A stretch of DNA of 64,000 nt from Planobispora longispora (GCF_016863135.1 NZ_BOOH01000048.1:113014-177013); one strand, 5' to 3'; shown: positions 8,694-17,249, numbered from the stretch's first letter. Program-made: numbers and translations. The notes: generated by a model not told the origin, from the sequence alone.

Positions 8694-9318
8694 TGTCACC
8701 CCCTACTAGCCCGAAACCGGGTGAGGAGTTCCAACCGCGCGGCATCGTGATCGCCGAACACGTCGTGGTGGGTCGAGGGGGCGTGCTCCTCGATCGGCCG
8801 TGCCCCGGTGATCTGGGAACGCCACTGGCCCTTGACCGTGTTCTTCTTGCTCTTGCCGATGGGACGGCCCGTACGCAGCTTGGTGCGCAGCTCACGCGGG
8901 ATCAGCTTCCACCGGGTCGTGTAGATCACGCGGTAGATGCTCTCGTGGCTGATCCGCATGAGCGGGTTGCCGGCGTGCATCAGCCGTAGATGCCCCACGA
9001 TCTGCTCCGGGGACCATTCGTTGCCGAGCAGTTCGATCACCAGCCGGCGCAGCACCGGATTGTCCTGCAGCGCCGACGGTTTCGGGCGACGTACCTGCTG
9101 TTGAGCGCGTTACTCGGCGGCGACCGCACGGTATTCGCTCGGCCGGCGCGATGCCGCCATGGTGCTTCAGCACCGTGAAAACCGACCCCGGGGGGCTTGC
9201 CCAGTGCCCGGGAGATCATGCTGATGGAGTCACCGGCGCGCCACCGCCGACACAAGTCCTCTTTCATCGCGTCCGACATTCCCGGCGGACCCATCCGAGC
9301 CACGATCCACTCATCCAC
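8694..9318 (-). mobile_element. Decayed IS30-family transposase
   Basis: Pieces of one IS30-type transposase are spread over different frames. The N-terminus MSDAMKEDLCRRWRAGDSIS with ISRALGKPPG ends at a frameshift in a C/G run near 9190-9200. The next part (FTVLKHHGGIAPAER) is in another frame, and the core NEWSPEQIVGHLRLMH plus ISHESIYRVIYTTRWK is in the frame 8696-9055. The catalytic DDE region is almost wholly missing, because the element ends at 8696 next to the sigma gene. No terminal inverted repeats are evident. This is an inactive relic. Confidence 0.75.
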
Positions 9319-9447
9319 CAGCAGCGTTGCGTTGATCGTCTGAAGCTAAGCGTGCTGCGCCCGCAGTGACCGCACACCGCCGGCGCCCTTCTCCACGGCC
9401 GCCGCACCCGCTCGCAAGAGCCCGCCGACGGTCACACCATCCGGAGA

Positions 9448-9495
9448 AACGACGAGATCCCGTCCGATCGAGGCGATCGGCGGGATCTCGTCAAC
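9448..9495 (-). terminator. Intrinsic terminator of tRNA-Ala, copy 2 of the shared hairpin
   Basis: The arms at 9451-9470 and 9474-9492 pair with one bulge, because one A of the repeat is missing. On the minus strand the hairpin is followed by GTTTC. It lies 33 bases beyond the 3' end of the tRNA gene, so it most likely ends that transcript. Confidence 0.75.
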
Positions 9496-9527
9496 GTGCT
9501 TCAGACCATTTCAAGAACGGCCCGCTG

Positions 9528-9600
9528 TGGAGCTATGGGGATTCGAACCCCAGACCTCTTCCATGCCATGGAAGCGCGCTACCAACTGCGCCATAGCCCC
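9528..9600 (-). tRNA. tRNA-Ala (GGC anticodon), copy 1
   Basis: The 73-nt gene folds into a cloverleaf: acceptor GGGGCTA with TAGCTCC, anticodon stem CTTCC/GGAAG with loop ATGGCAT giving anticodon GGC, and T-loop GGTTCGAATCC. The G3-U70 pair that identifies alanine tRNAs is present. CCA is not encoded. It is identical to the copy at 24840-24912. Confidence 0.97.
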
Positions 9601-9734
9601 TTGCGGTGGGTGACGCGCCCTCTGCGGAGCGCGGCACTGGGAAAATCCTAGCCGACTCCGAGCCCGTCTCGCGCCATCGATCCCGTGCCCGGCCGGTGCG
9701 GGGTGAGATGCCGGAGATTCCCGTTCCGGGACTG

Positions 9735-9762
9735 TGTCACGCCGAAGGGTCCGTGATACGTC
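9735..9762 (+). promoter_or_regulatory. ECF41-type promoter of the sigJ-like gene
   Basis: TGTCACG (9735-9741), 17 bases, then CGTC (9759-9762), ending 9 bases before the sigma start. This resembles the published ECF41 consensus (TGTCACA, about 16 bases, CGTC). The same motif with the same 17-base spacing lies in front of the FAD oxidoreductase downstream. It implies autoregulation and a leader of almost no length. The stretch between the tRNA (9600) and this site shows nothing else. Confidence 0.75.
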
Positions 9763-9771
9763 TCTTCTTCT

Positions 9772-10659
9772 ATGACCGTCGAGCGCTTCGAGGAACACCG
9801 TGATCTGCTGACCGGGGTCGCCTACCGGATCCTGGGCAGCGCCGCCGATGCCGAGGACGTCGTGCAGGAGGCGTGGCTGCGCTGGTCGGGTGTGGACGCC
9901 GACGCCGTCGAGAACGACCGGGCCTACCTGATCAGGGTGACCACGCGGCTGTCCGTCGACCGGTTGCGGCGGATCGGGGCCCGGCGGGAGTCGTACGTCG
10001 GGGAGTGGCTGCCCGAGCCGGTCGCCACGACCCTCGGTGTGGACGATCGGGTCGAGCTGACCACGTCGGTGGAGCTGGCGCTGCTGGTGGTCCTGGAGAC
10101 GCTGTCCCCGCTGGAGCGGGCGGTGTTCGTGCTGCGGGAGGCGTTCGGCCTGCCGTACGCGGAGATCGGCGAGGCGATCGGGCGCGGCGAGGCGGCCGCC
10201 CGGCAGCTCGGCCGCCGGGCCAAGCGGCATGTCGAGGAGCGGCGTCCCCGCTTCGACGTGGACCGGGCCCGGCGCCGTGAGATCACCGAGCGCTTCGTCG
10301 GCGCCGCCGCGGGCGGGGACCTGGAGGGGCTCATCTCGATGCTCGCCGCCGACGCCACCCTGGTGGGCGACGGCGGCGGGAAGGCCAAGGCCCCGCTGCG
10401 GACCGTCGCCGGCGCCCGGAAGGTCGCGCGCCTGCTCGTCTCGATCGCGAGCGAGGCGGGCGCCCAGCGGTTCCTGGACTCCATCGGCGTCGCGGCGGCC
10501 GACGGCATCGCCGTGGAGTTCCCCGAGGTCAACGGCGCTCCGGCAGCCGTGGTGACCGCCGGCGGACGGCCGATCACGCTGTTCTCCCTGGTCATCAGCG
10601 ACGGGCTGATCGAGACGATCTACCTCGTCTCCAATCCGGAGAAACTCGCCCGCCTCTGA
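9772..10659 (+). CDS. ECF41 (SigJ-type) sigma factor with SnoaL-like C-terminal domain
   Basis: The product has 295 residues. Region 2 begins near HRDLLTGVAYRILGSAADAE, and region 4 includes LSPLERAVFVLREAFGLPYA with EIGEAIGRGEAAARQLGRRA. After residue about 170 follows a SnoaL_2-like domain of about 120 residues, which in ECF41 sigma factors replaces a separate anti-sigma and tunes activity. It starts at ATG 9772, just after the likely autoregulated promoter. The oxidoreductase 48 bp downstream carries the same promoter motif and is the natural target, as ECF41 sigmas usually sit beside a carboxymuconolactone decarboxylase, oxidoreductase or epimerase gene. Confidence 0.93.
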   Translation: MTVERFEEHRDLLTGVAYRILGSAADAEDVVQEAWLRWSGVDADAVENDRAYLIRVTTRLSVDRLRRIGARRESYVGEWLPEPVATTLGVDDRVELTTSVELALLVVLETLSPLERAVFVLREAFGLPYAEIGEAIGRGEAAARQLGRRAKRHVEERRPRFDVDRARRREITERFVGAAAGGDLEGLISMLAADATLVGDGGGKAKAPLRTVAGARKVARLLVSIASEAGAQRFLDSIGVAAADGIAVEFPEVNGAPAAVVTAGGRPITLFSLVISDGLIETIYLVSNPEKLARL

Positions 10660-10670
10660 TCGCGAAACGA

Positions 10671-10698
10671 TGTCACGAATGTCTCCGCCGGCTGCGTC
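10671..10698 (+). promoter_or_regulatory. ECF41-type promoter of the FAD oxidoreductase gene
   Basis: TGTCACG (10671-10677), a 17-base spacer, then CGTC (10695-10698), 8 bases before the ATG at 10707. It has the same elements and spacing as the site before the sigma gene. A start point near 10705 would give a nearly leaderless mRNA, although GGGGG sits at 10701-10705. Confidence 0.75.
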
Positions 10699-10706
10699 GT
10701 GGGGGC

Positions 10707-11870
10707 ATGAGACGAGAAATCACCATCATCGGTGGCGGCCTCGCCGGGCTGACCGCGGCCATCGCGTGCGCCGAGGGCGGCGCCGCCGTCACCCTCCACG
10801 AGGCCCACCGGGCACTGGGCGGGCGGGCCCGCTCGTCCGCCGCGCCGTACATCGCCAATGACGGCACGCACGTCTTCTACTCCGACGGCGGGCCGTGGCG
10901 CTGGATGGCGGCCCGGAAGCTGGTCCAGCCGTTCCGCAAGCCGACGCTCGGCGAGATCGCGCGGGCCCGGTTCCGGTACGGCGGCCGCCTGACCCTGACC
11001 CCTCCCTGGTCGCTGGTGAACGCGCTCACCAAGCGGAAGACGGTGGCCCCGGTGGACCGGGACTTCCGGAGCTGGGCCACGGAGCGGTTCGGCGCGGAGG
11101 CGATGCGGGCGGCCTGCGGGCTCGTCGGCGTCATCACCTACGACGCCGACCCCGGACGGCTGTCGGCCGCGTTCGTCTGGGAGCGGGCGCTGCGGGCGAG
11201 CTCGCCGCAGTACCCGGCCCCGCGCTACGTCGTCGGCGGCTGGCAGAAGGTGGTCGACCGGATGGCCGGCCACGCCCGCGGGCTCGGCGTGCGGATCGAG
11301 ACCGGCGCGCGGGTGGACCGCCTGCCGGAGGACACCCCCGTGATCGTCGCGACCTCGCTGGACGCGGCCAGGACCCTGCTGGGCGACGAGTCCCTGCGCT
11401 GGGAGAGCGGCCGGGCGGTCCTGCTCGACCTCGGACTCACCCGGAGCCCGAAGGACGTGTTCATCGCCTCGGACCTGGACGAGGGCGGGTTCGTCGAGCA
11501 GTACAGCCTGGCCGACCGCACCCTCGCCCCCGCCGGGCACACGCTCGCGCAGCTGGAGATGCCGCTGCGGGCGGGTGAGACGAAGGCCGAGGGGCTCGCC
11601 CGGCTGGAGCGCCTGGCCGATCTCGCACTGCCCGGCCGGCGGGAGCGCACCACCTGGCGGCGGGAGGCCGTGTCCAACGGCCGCAGCGGCGCCCTGGACC
11701 TGCCCGGTTTCTCCTGGCGGGACCGCCCGGCGATCGACCGGGGCGACGGCGTCTGGCTGGCCGGTGACGCGGTCGCGGCCCCCGGCATGCTCAGCGAGGT
11801 CTCCACGCACAGCGCCCTGGCCGCGGCGCGGGCGGCGCTGCGCGCCGTCGGCTCGCCGGTGGCGGCCTGA
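10707..11870 (+). CDS. FAD-dependent oxidoreductase (phytoene desaturase/amine oxidase-like), target of the ECF41 sigma
   Basis: The product has 387 residues. The N-terminal dinucleotide-binding motif is ITIIGGGLAGLTAAIACAEG with the following LHEAHRALGGRARS, as in NAD(P)-binding Rossmann-like flavoproteins of the phytoene dehydrogenase type. A C-terminal FAD-contact stretch reads GVWLAGDAVAAPGMLSEVS. There is no signal peptide or membrane segment. The substrate is unknown. The promoter motif at 10671-10698 ties it to the adjacent sigma factor, which matches the known habit of ECF41 loci to control one neighbouring redox or epimerase gene. Confidence 0.9.
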   Translation: MRREITIIGGGLAGLTAAIACAEGGAAVTLHEAHRALGGRARSSAAPYIANDGTHVFYSDGGPWRWMAARKLVQPFRKPTLGEIARARFRYGGRLTLTPPWSLVNALTKRKTVAPVDRDFRSWATERFGAEAMRAACGLVGVITYDADPGRLSAAFVWERALRASSPQYPAPRYVVGGWQKVVDRMAGHARGLGVRIETGARVDRLPEDTPVIVATSLDAARTLLGDESLRWESGRAVLLDLGLTRSPKDVFIASDLDEGGFVEQYSLADRTLAPAGHTLAQLEMPLRAGETKAEGLARLERLADLALPGRRERTTWRREAVSNGRSGALDLPGFSWRDRPAIDRGDGVWLAGDAVAAPGMLSEVSTHSALAAARAALRAVGSPVAA

Positions 11871-11918
11871 CCCTCCCCTCACCGGTGGCGGCCCGCCCTC
11901 CTCTCCCGGGCGCGCGGG

Positions 11919-12764
11919 TCAGGGCGGGGAGACGGTGGTGATCATGGTCAGCTCGGAGCCGTCCGCCGACAGCTCCAGGGTGACGGCGGCCGCGCCGAGC
12001 TCGGAGGTGCGGGACAGGTGGGTGCCCCCGCAGGGGATGGTCACCTCGCCCTCGGGCAGGCCGCAGTGCCAGGCGCGGCGCGCGGTCAGCTCGGCTCCCG
12101 GACTGTCGATCCGGACCGGGGCGTCGGCCGCGATCCACTCCTTGAGCCGGTCCCCGGCCCGCCGGGCGATCTCGGGGAGGTCCTCGGCCAGGCCGTCGGC
12201 GGTGAAGCCCTTGCGGCGCAGGGACTTGCCCAGCCGGTAGACGTCGCGGCTGCCGTACGGCTCGATCCGCGAGGAGGTGATGGCGGTCCGGTCGAAGTCG
12301 GGGCTGCCCAGCCCGTCGGCGGGCGCCTCCTTGCGCCAGCGGTCGGCCAGCGCGGAGTTGAGCGCGAGGGCGGCCAGGTGGCAGGCGGTGTGCCCGGCCG
12401 ACAGGGCGCGGCGGCGCCCGGCGTCCACCACCAGATCGACCTCCCCCTCCAGGGGCGCGCCGGTGATGTGGACGACGAGCCAGCTCCAGCCGGGCTCGCC
12501 CCGGCGGACCGGGATGTCCGCGCCGAGGTGGACGGTCTCCTCGCCGTCCCGCACGGCCCCGGTGACGCAGTCGGCGACCGCGGCCCCGCCGATCGTGCCG
12601 GTGTCGGCGGGCTGGTCCGGCCAGGTGTGGTCGAGGGGGTGGAACGGGGTCTCGGCGACGATCACTCCGTACCGGTCCCCCACCGGCACGACCCCCACGA
12701 CGGCCGAGCGCCCTCCGGTCTCCCCCGCGGGATAGGTGACCAGCGTCGATGTCTCGATCTTCAT
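11919..12764 (-). CDS. AlaX-like alanyl-tRNA editing / metal-dependent hydrolase protein
   Basis: The product has 281 residues with the two metal-site motifs of the AlaRS editing domain: GHTACH (HxxxH, residues about 125-130) and CGGTH (CxxxH, residues about 243-247). AlaX proteins hydrolyse mischarged Ser- or Gly-tRNA-Ala in trans. The N-terminal half carries a beta-barrel-like region as in longer AlaX forms. It starts at ATG 12764 with AGAGG upstream. The gene is convergent with the flavoprotein and lies 2.3 kb from a tRNA-Ala gene. Some family members act on other substrates, so the exact specificity is open. Confidence 0.85.
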   Translation of the reverse strand: MKIETSTLVTYPAGETGGRSAVVGVVPVGDRYGVIVAETPFHPLDHTWPDQPADTGTIGGAAVADCVTGAVRDGEETVHLGADIPVRRGEPGWSWLVVHITGAPLEGEVDLVVDAGRRRALSAGHTACHLAALALNSALADRWRKEAPADGLGSPDFDRTAITSSRIEPYGSRDVYRLGKSLRRKGFTADGLAEDLPEIARRAGDRLKEWIAADAPVRIDSPGAELTARRAWHCGLPEGEVTIPCGGTHLSRTSELGAAAVTLELSADGSELTMITTVSPP

Positions 12765-12821
12765 CTGCCCATCCTCTCAGCACGGTCCTCGCCCGACGCC
12801 GCTGCGGCCTTCCCCGACGCC

Positions 12822-12862
12822 GGTACGGCCTGCGTCGCCCCCGAGGAGACGCAGGCCGTACC
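12822..12862 (-). terminator. Hairpin between the MFS gene and the AlaX-like gene
   Basis: A perfect 15-bp inverted repeat (12822-12836 with 12848-12862) has an 11-nt loop. It lies 30 bases beyond the MFS stop on the minus strand. There is no T-run, so it resembles the I-shaped terminators common in actinobacteria. Confidence 0.65.
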
Positions 12863-12891
12863 ACCGCACGGGTGTGCCGCTCCGGCGGACG

Positions 12892-14127
12892 TCAGCGGGA
12901 CGGCGCCCGCTCGTCCTCCAGGTAGCGGGCGCGGCCGGCGTACAGGCCGACGGCCAGCTGCACCGCGACCACCGCGAACAGCAGTAGGAACGGCGCCGTC
13001 CAGCCGCCGGTCGCCTCGTGCATCACGCCGACGACCAGCGGGCCGGCGCCCGCGATGAGGTACCCGGCGCTCTGCCCGAAGGCGGAGAGCGCGGCGGTGG
13101 CCTCGGGGATCCGGGTGCGCAGCGCGAGCATGGTCAGCGCCAGCGGGAAGGACCCCATCCCGATCCCGACCAGGGCCACGAAGGCCCAGGCCCAGGAGAC
13201 CGGGGCCAGCCACAGGCCCAGGAAGCCGGTCACGTAGAACGCCGCGAACGCCGCCACCGCGGGCCGCTGGTCGGCGAACCTGGCGGCCACCGACGGCACG
13301 ATCATGGAGACCGGGATGCCGATCGCGGTGAACACGCCCAGCAGCAGCCCGGCCTGACCGGTGGTGAGGCCGCCGTCGATGAGGATCATGGGCAGGAAGC
13401 CGAACATGATGTAGGCCACCATGCTCTGGGCTCCGAAGTAGCCGGTGACCGCCCAGGCCAGCTTGCTGCGGACCAGCGCCCCCATGCCGAGGGTCCCGGC
13501 GCCGGAGCCCGCCTCCGGCGCGCTGCGCAGCAGGGCCAGCCAGGGGATCACGGCCACGGCGGCCAGCGCCGCCCACACGCCCAGCGCGACGTGCCAGTTG
13601 CCGTCGGCGGCCCGCTCGATCGGCACGGTCGCCGCGGCGGCGAGCATCGTGCCGACCGCCAGGGCCGTGGTGTAGACGGTGGTCATGGTCCCGGCCCGGC
13701 CCGGGAAGTGGCGCTTGATCAGGGTGGGGATGAGGACGTTGCCCACCGCTCCCCCGGACAGCGCCAGGGCGCTGCTGAAGAGGAAGACCTCGGCCGAGTC
13801 CACCATCGCGCGGATCAGCAGGCCCGCGCCGAGGGCGACCAGGGCGAGCAGCAGCAGGCGGTGCTCGCCGGCCCTCCTGGCCATCGCCGGGGTGACCGCG
13901 CCGACCGTGGCGAAGATGAGGACGGGCAGCGTGGTGAGCAGCCCGACCCCGGCGCCGGACATGCCCAGGCCCGCCGCGATGTGGTCGAGGACCGGCCCGA
14001 CGCTGGCCACGGCGGTGCGCAGGTTCAGTGCGGCGAGGACGATTCCCAGCACGAGGAGCCAGGCGAGGGATCGTGTCCCTGTCGTTCCTTCCGTGCGGCC
14101 CCGGGTTTCCTGGGTGAGCACGCTCAT
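12892..14127 (-). CDS. MFS transporter, CynX/NimT family
   Basis: The product is a 411-residue protein with about 12 hydrophobic segments. The N-terminal pattern LAALNLRTAVASVGPVLDHI is typical of the CynX/NimT branch (cyanate, 2-nitroimidazole and related transporters), and the A-motif-like loop ARRAGEHR follows the second segment. It starts at ATG 14127 with GGAGG upstream. The upstream region at 14130-14220 is unusually AT-rich for this genome (TTATGGTTAACGTCATCC on the minus strand) and probably holds its promoter and operator. It is monocistronic, bounded by hairpins on both sides. The substrate is unknown. Confidence 0.92.
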   Translation of the reverse strand: MSVLTQETRGRTEGTTGTRSLAWLLVLGIVLAALNLRTAVASVGPVLDHIAAGLGMSGAGVGLLTTLPVLIFATVGAVTPAMARRAGEHRLLLLALVALGAGLLIRAMVDSAEVFLFSSALALSGGAVGNVLIPTLIKRHFPGRAGTMTTVYTTALAVGTMLAAAATVPIERAADGNWHVALGVWAALAAVAVIPWLALLRSAPEAGSGAGTLGMGALVRSKLAWAVTGYFGAQSMVAYIMFGFLPMILIDGGLTTGQAGLLLGVFTAIGIPVSMIVPSVAARFADQRPAVAAFAAFYVTGFLGLWLAPVSWAWAFVALVGIGMGSFPLALTMLALRTRIPEATAALSAFGQSAGYLIAGAGPLVVGVMHEATGGWTAPFLLLFAVVAVQLAVGLYAGRARYLEDERAPSR

Positions 14128-14246
14128 GCGGGTTCAGTCCTCCGTCACAGATTCATGGGATGATTGGATGACGTTAACCATAACAGGACTGAAATGCTTG
14201 TTTGTTCCTGACCCGTGGTCGCGCGGCCGACTTCTGACAATGTGAA

Positions 14247-14287
14247 AGCCCGGGTCCCTCTCCACTGACAGAGAGGAAGCCCGGGCT
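14247..14287 (-). terminator. Terminator of the SRPBCC gene
   Basis: The arms at 14247-14262 and 14271-14287 pair over about 15 bp (AGCCCGGG and CTCTC blocks) with one bulge and an 8-nt loop. It lies 17 bases after the SRPBCC stop. Confidence 0.65.
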
Positions 14288-14303
14288 CCCGGCGGACGTC
14301 AGA

Positions 14304-14822
14304 TCAGAGCTGCCGGCCGGAGGTGGGCGGGAACTGGTCGCCGGGGAGCGGCCCGGACCCGCGGTCCTGCGGGCCGGGGACGTCCCCGCGCCAGCCGCCG
14401 GTCTCGGCGCCGCGCGCCTCGATGAACGTCTTGAACCGCTCCAGATCGCCGCGGACCCGGATGCGGACGATCTGCAGCCAGTCACCGGCCGTCTCGGCGA
14501 AGCCCTCCGGGTCGTACTCCAGCTGGAGCGTGACACGGGTCGTGTCCGGCGTGAGGTGGTGGAAGGTCACCACGCCCGACTGGTGCGGCCGGTCCAGCGA
14601 CTTCCAGGCCACCCGCTCGTCGGGGTGCTGCTCGGTGATCTCCGCCTCGAACTCGCGGCGGACTCCGGCGATCTCCACGATCCACGCCGTGCGCGTGTCG
14701 TTCAGCTGCTTGACCGACTCGACGCCTTCCATGAACTCGGGAAAGCTCTCGAACTGGGTCCACTGGTTGTAGGCCGTCCTGATCGGCACGTTCACGTCGA
14801 TGGAGTGCTCGATGCTGCTCAC
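14304..14822 (-). CDS. SRPBCC family protein (polyketide cyclase/dehydrase-like)
   Basis: The product has 172 residues from GTG 14822, which has AGGAAGG upstream; the frame is open further to 14885 without support. The fold is recognised from VSSIEHSIDVNVPIRTAYNQ, FPEFMEGVESV and the strand pattern ending GDLERFKTFIEARG. This is the START-like helix-grip fold that binds hydrophobic ligands in a deep pocket. The C-terminal 30 residues are Gly/Pro-rich and look disordered. It is flanked by its own terminator, so it is probably monocistronic. No substrate can be named. Confidence 0.88.
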   Translation of the reverse strand: MSSIEHSIDVNVPIRTAYNQWTQFESFPEFMEGVESVKQLNDTRTAWIVEIAGVRREFEAEITEQHPDERVAWKSLDRPHQSGVVTFHHLTPDTTRVTLQLEYDPEGFAETAGDWLQIVRIRVRGDLERFKTFIEARGAETGGWRGDVPGPQDRGSGPLPGDQFPPTSGRQL

Positions 14823-14911
14823 AGTCCTGCCCTTCCTGTTGGGATCGGGAAGGCAGCACTGCCCGGTTCGGCGCGGGCCTAACACCTCAGCCGCAACGCG
14901 CCCTCCATCGG

Positions 14912-15385
14912 CTAGCCGGCCCGCCGGCGCGACAACCAGAAAAGGCCGAGCAGCGGCAGGACGAGCGGGATGAACACGTAACCGCTCCCGAAGCCGGACC
15001 AGACCGTGGCCTTCGGGAACGCCTCGGGGTCCAGCAGGCTGAACGTGCCCACGACGAGCACCCCGGCCAGCTCGATGCCGCAGGCCGCCAGCGCCACCGT
15101 ACGGTTCCCCCTGGCCATGGCCACCGCCAGCAGGAGGTAGACCACGGCCGCGAAGGCCGACAACGAGTAGGCCAGCGGGGCCTCGTCGAACTGCCGCGCG
15201 ATCTGCACGGCCGCCCTGGCCCCGGCGGCGAGGGCGAAGACCCCGTAGACCGCGACCAGAACCCGGCCCGGCCCGGCGCCGACGGAAGGCGCGGCCTCCG
15301 CCGAGGAGCCGCGCTCGTCCACGCGCCCCTCCGCGTGCCCCTCCACGCGCCCGCCCTGCTCGTTCATGCGGTCTCCCCCGCTCAT
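14912..15385 (-). CDS. Small four-helix membrane protein of unknown function
   Basis: The product has 157 residues. The first 40 are hydrophilic and Gly/Glu-rich; then come four hydrophobic segments (VLVAVYGVFALAAG, SLSAFAAVVYLLLAVAMA, ALAACGIELAGVLVVGTF, YVFIPLVLPLLGLFWL). The start at 15385 overlaps the stop of the preceding gene (ATGA), so the two form a translationally coupled pair. I do not recognise a named function. Related proteins in actinobacteria are annotated only as integral membrane proteins. Confidence 0.8.
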   Translation of the reverse strand: MSGGDRMNEQGGRVEGHAEGRVDERGSSAEAAPSVGAGPGRVLVAVYGVFALAAGARAAVQIARQFDEAPLAYSLSAFAAVVYLLLAVAMARGNRTVALAACGIELAGVLVVGTFSLLDPEAFPKATVWSGFGSGYVFIPLVLPLLGLFWLSRRRAG

Positions 15386-15744
15386 CCCAACCCCTGCCAG
15401 AGCTGCAACATCCGGCCGACCATGCCCGGAATCGCGAAACCCGCGACCGCGATCACGGCCGGACCCCAGCGGGAGCGCTCACCGACCCCCCAGAAGGCCG
15501 CGATCGGCGGGATCACCACGGTCCCCGCCGTATAACCGATCAGCGTGGCCGTCTCCGCCGGCCCCTCTCCCCGCACCAGCGCGGCGATCAGGAACCCCGC
15601 CTGAACGAGGAGACCGATCTCCAGCACGCCGAGCGCGATGAGGAGCACGTTGCCCATCGCCTTGTTCAGCGCCGTCGTCAGCAGGCTGACCACCGCGATC
15701 AGCAGCGCCAGGACGATCAGACCGGTCGCGAGCGGGCCGATCAT
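15382..15744 (-). CDS. Small membrane protein, first gene of a coupled pair
   Basis: The product has 120 residues from ATG 15744. The open frame reaches 15819, but the extra part has no ribosome-binding site and reads as non-coding. Four hydrophobic segments are visible (TGLIVLALLIAVVSLLTTAL, VLLIALGVLEIGLLVQAGFL, LIGYTAGTVVIPPIAAFWGV and WGPAVIAVAGFAIPGMVG). It overlaps the next gene by 4 bases. The pair resembles conserved actinobacterial membrane-protein tandems without known function. Confidence 0.8.
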   Translation of the reverse strand: MIGPLATGLIVLALLIAVVSLLTTALNKAMGNVLLIALGVLEIGLLVQAGFLIAALVRGEGPAETATLIGYTAGTVVIPPIAAFWGVGERSRWGPAVIAVAGFAIPGMVGRMLQLWQGLG

Positions 15745-15830
15745 CGGGACATCAGAAGGTTTGCGGACATGAGAGGTAGGGTACTGCCCGCTCTCCCCGC
15801 CCTCCGATCCGAGGCGCATAGGCTTGGACC

Positions 15831-16349
15831 ATGGAGAGAATCCTGGTGAGCGCCTGCCTGATGGGGCGGAAGGTCCGCTACGACGGGGCCGCCAAGACGA
15901 GCGGCGACGCGCTGCTGGCCACCTGGCGGCACGAGGGCCGGCTGATCCCGTTCTGCCCGGAGGTCGAGGGCGGGCTGCCCGTGCCCCGCCCGGCCGCCGA
16001 GATCGAGGGCGGCGCGGACGGGGCGGCCGTGCTCACCGGCGCCGCCAGGGTGCTGACCGCCGACGGCGGCGACGTCACCCGGCCGTTCCTCGCCGGGGCC
16101 CAGGCCGCGCTCGCGGTCGCCAGATCCTCCGACGTCAAGATCGCCATCCTGAAGGAGGGCAGCCCCTCCTGCGGCAGCCTGACCATCTACGACGGGGCCT
16201 TCCGCGGCCGCCGCCTGCCCGGCCGTGGCGTCACGGCGGCCCTGCTGGAGTCGTACGGCATCGCGGTCTTCAACGAGGATCAGATCACGGAGGCGGGAAC
16301 ACGGCTCCGCGAGCTCACCGAGCCCGCGGAACCGGCCGAACCCGCGTAG
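15831..16349 (+). CDS. DUF523 family protein
   Basis: The product has 172 residues. The family hallmarks are the N-terminal VSACLMGRKVRYDG, then IPFCPEVEGGLPVPRPAAEI and ILKEGSPSCGS, with three conserved Cys (CLMG, FCPE, SCGS). DUF523 proteins are cytoplasmic and of unproven function; the cysteines suggest a metal or thiol site. It is transcribed divergently from the membrane-protein pair with an 86-bp gap. The C-terminal TEPAEPAEPA is a short three-residue repeat. Confidence 0.9.
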   Translation: MERILVSACLMGRKVRYDGAAKTSGDALLATWRHEGRLIPFCPEVEGGLPVPRPAAEIEGGADGAAVLTGAARVLTADGGDVTRPFLAGAQAALAVARSSDVKIAILKEGSPSCGSLTIYDGAFRGRRLPGRGVTAALLESYGIAVFNEDQITEAGTRLRELTEPAEPAEPA

Positions 16350-16422
16350 AGCCCGCATCACCCGGACCCCGCGGAATCCGTGTGGAGCCCGCAGCGCTGC
16401 GGAGACCGGCGCCTTCCGCGGG

Positions 16423-17235
16423 TCAGTACTCCCAGGAGTCCGTGCGGTTCTCGTGACCGATGCAGAAGGCGGCCGAACCGTGGTCGCCCTGGACCAGGTC
16501 CACCCGGATCCAGCCGTCGTTCTGCGCGATCTTGGTCTGGTAACCGGCGTTGGGCGCGGCGGAGACCAGCCGGCAGACGCCGTTCTGGATGGTGAAGGAG
16601 ACCGTCCCTCCCTTGACCCGCACCACCCGCACGTTCTGGGACGTCGCCGCCTGCGTGGTCTGCGTGGCCTTGGGGCTGGCGGTGGTCTGGGTCGGCTTGG
16701 GAGCCGCACTGGTCTGCGTGGCCTTGGGGCTGGCGGTGGTCTGGGTCGGCCTGGGAGTGCTCTGCGTGGCCTTGGCGGCCGCGGCGGTCTGGGTCGCCTT
16801 GGGACCGGCGGTGGTCTGGGCCGGCTTGGGGGCCACGGTGGTCCGCGTGGGAGCCGAGGTCGACTTGGCGGAGGTGGAAGACCGGCTGGAGGAGGGCCGG
16901 GGAGTGGCGGGGCCGCCGGTGCCCTGCGGCCCGGGCCGGGTGGCCTCGGGATCGGGCGAGGCGGTGCCCGTCGGACTCGAGGAGGAGGTCGGCGTGCCGA
17001 CGAGCTCCACCGGGTCGATCGGCGGCCAGGAGGGCGGCGGCGCGGCGCCGTTCCTGCCGTCCGCGGCGCCGAGGGGGCCGATCGTCACATCGTCGAAGAC
17101 CCCGCTGTGCAGCACGTCCCGGACGCCGAACCAGGCGATCGAGATCGCCATGACCGTAGCGCCGAACCACACCGCGATGAAACCAAGCGTCTGCCGCATG
17201 CGGTGAATTATTACCCCAAATGTCTCTTTATTCAC
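16423..17235 (-). CDS. Membrane-anchored Thr/Pro-repeat surface protein, divergent from the two-component system
   Basis: The product has 270 residues. It has a short cytoplasmic head, one membrane anchor (TLGFIAVWFGATVMAISIAW), then an extracellular Ser/Thr/Pro-rich stalk with nine-residue repeats (PKATQTSAA, PKPTQTTAS). It ends in a compact C-terminal domain of about 70 residues with two Cys (GVCRLVS and AAFCIGHENRTDSW). The start is GTG 17235 with AGAGG at suitable distance; ATG 17199 is an alternative. It is divergently transcribed from the response regulator. A role as a cell-wall-exposed partner or target of that system is inference. Confidence 0.8.
   Translation of the reverse strand: MNKETFGVIIHRMRQTLGFIAVWFGATVMAISIAWFGVRDVLHSGVFDDVTIGPLGAADGRNGAAPPPSWPPIDPVELVGTPTSSSSPTGTASPDPEATRPGPQGTGGPATPRPSSSRSSTSAKSTSAPTRTTVAPKPAQTTAGPKATQTAAAAKATQSTPRPTQTTASPKATQTSAAPKPTQTTASPKATQTTQAATSQNVRVVRVKGGTVSFTIQNGVCRLVSAAPNAGYQTKIAQNDGWIRVDLVQGDHGSAAFCIGHENRTDSWEY
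16655..16845 (-). repeat. 27-bp in-frame tandem repeat (stalk of the surface protein)
   Basis: About seven degenerate copies of a 27-bp unit encode nine-residue blocks of the form PK(A/P)TQT(T/S)A(S/A). Two blocks are almost exact copies at DNA level, which suggests recent slippage. Confidence 0.7.
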
Positions 17236-17249
17236 TACGGTTACCTCTC

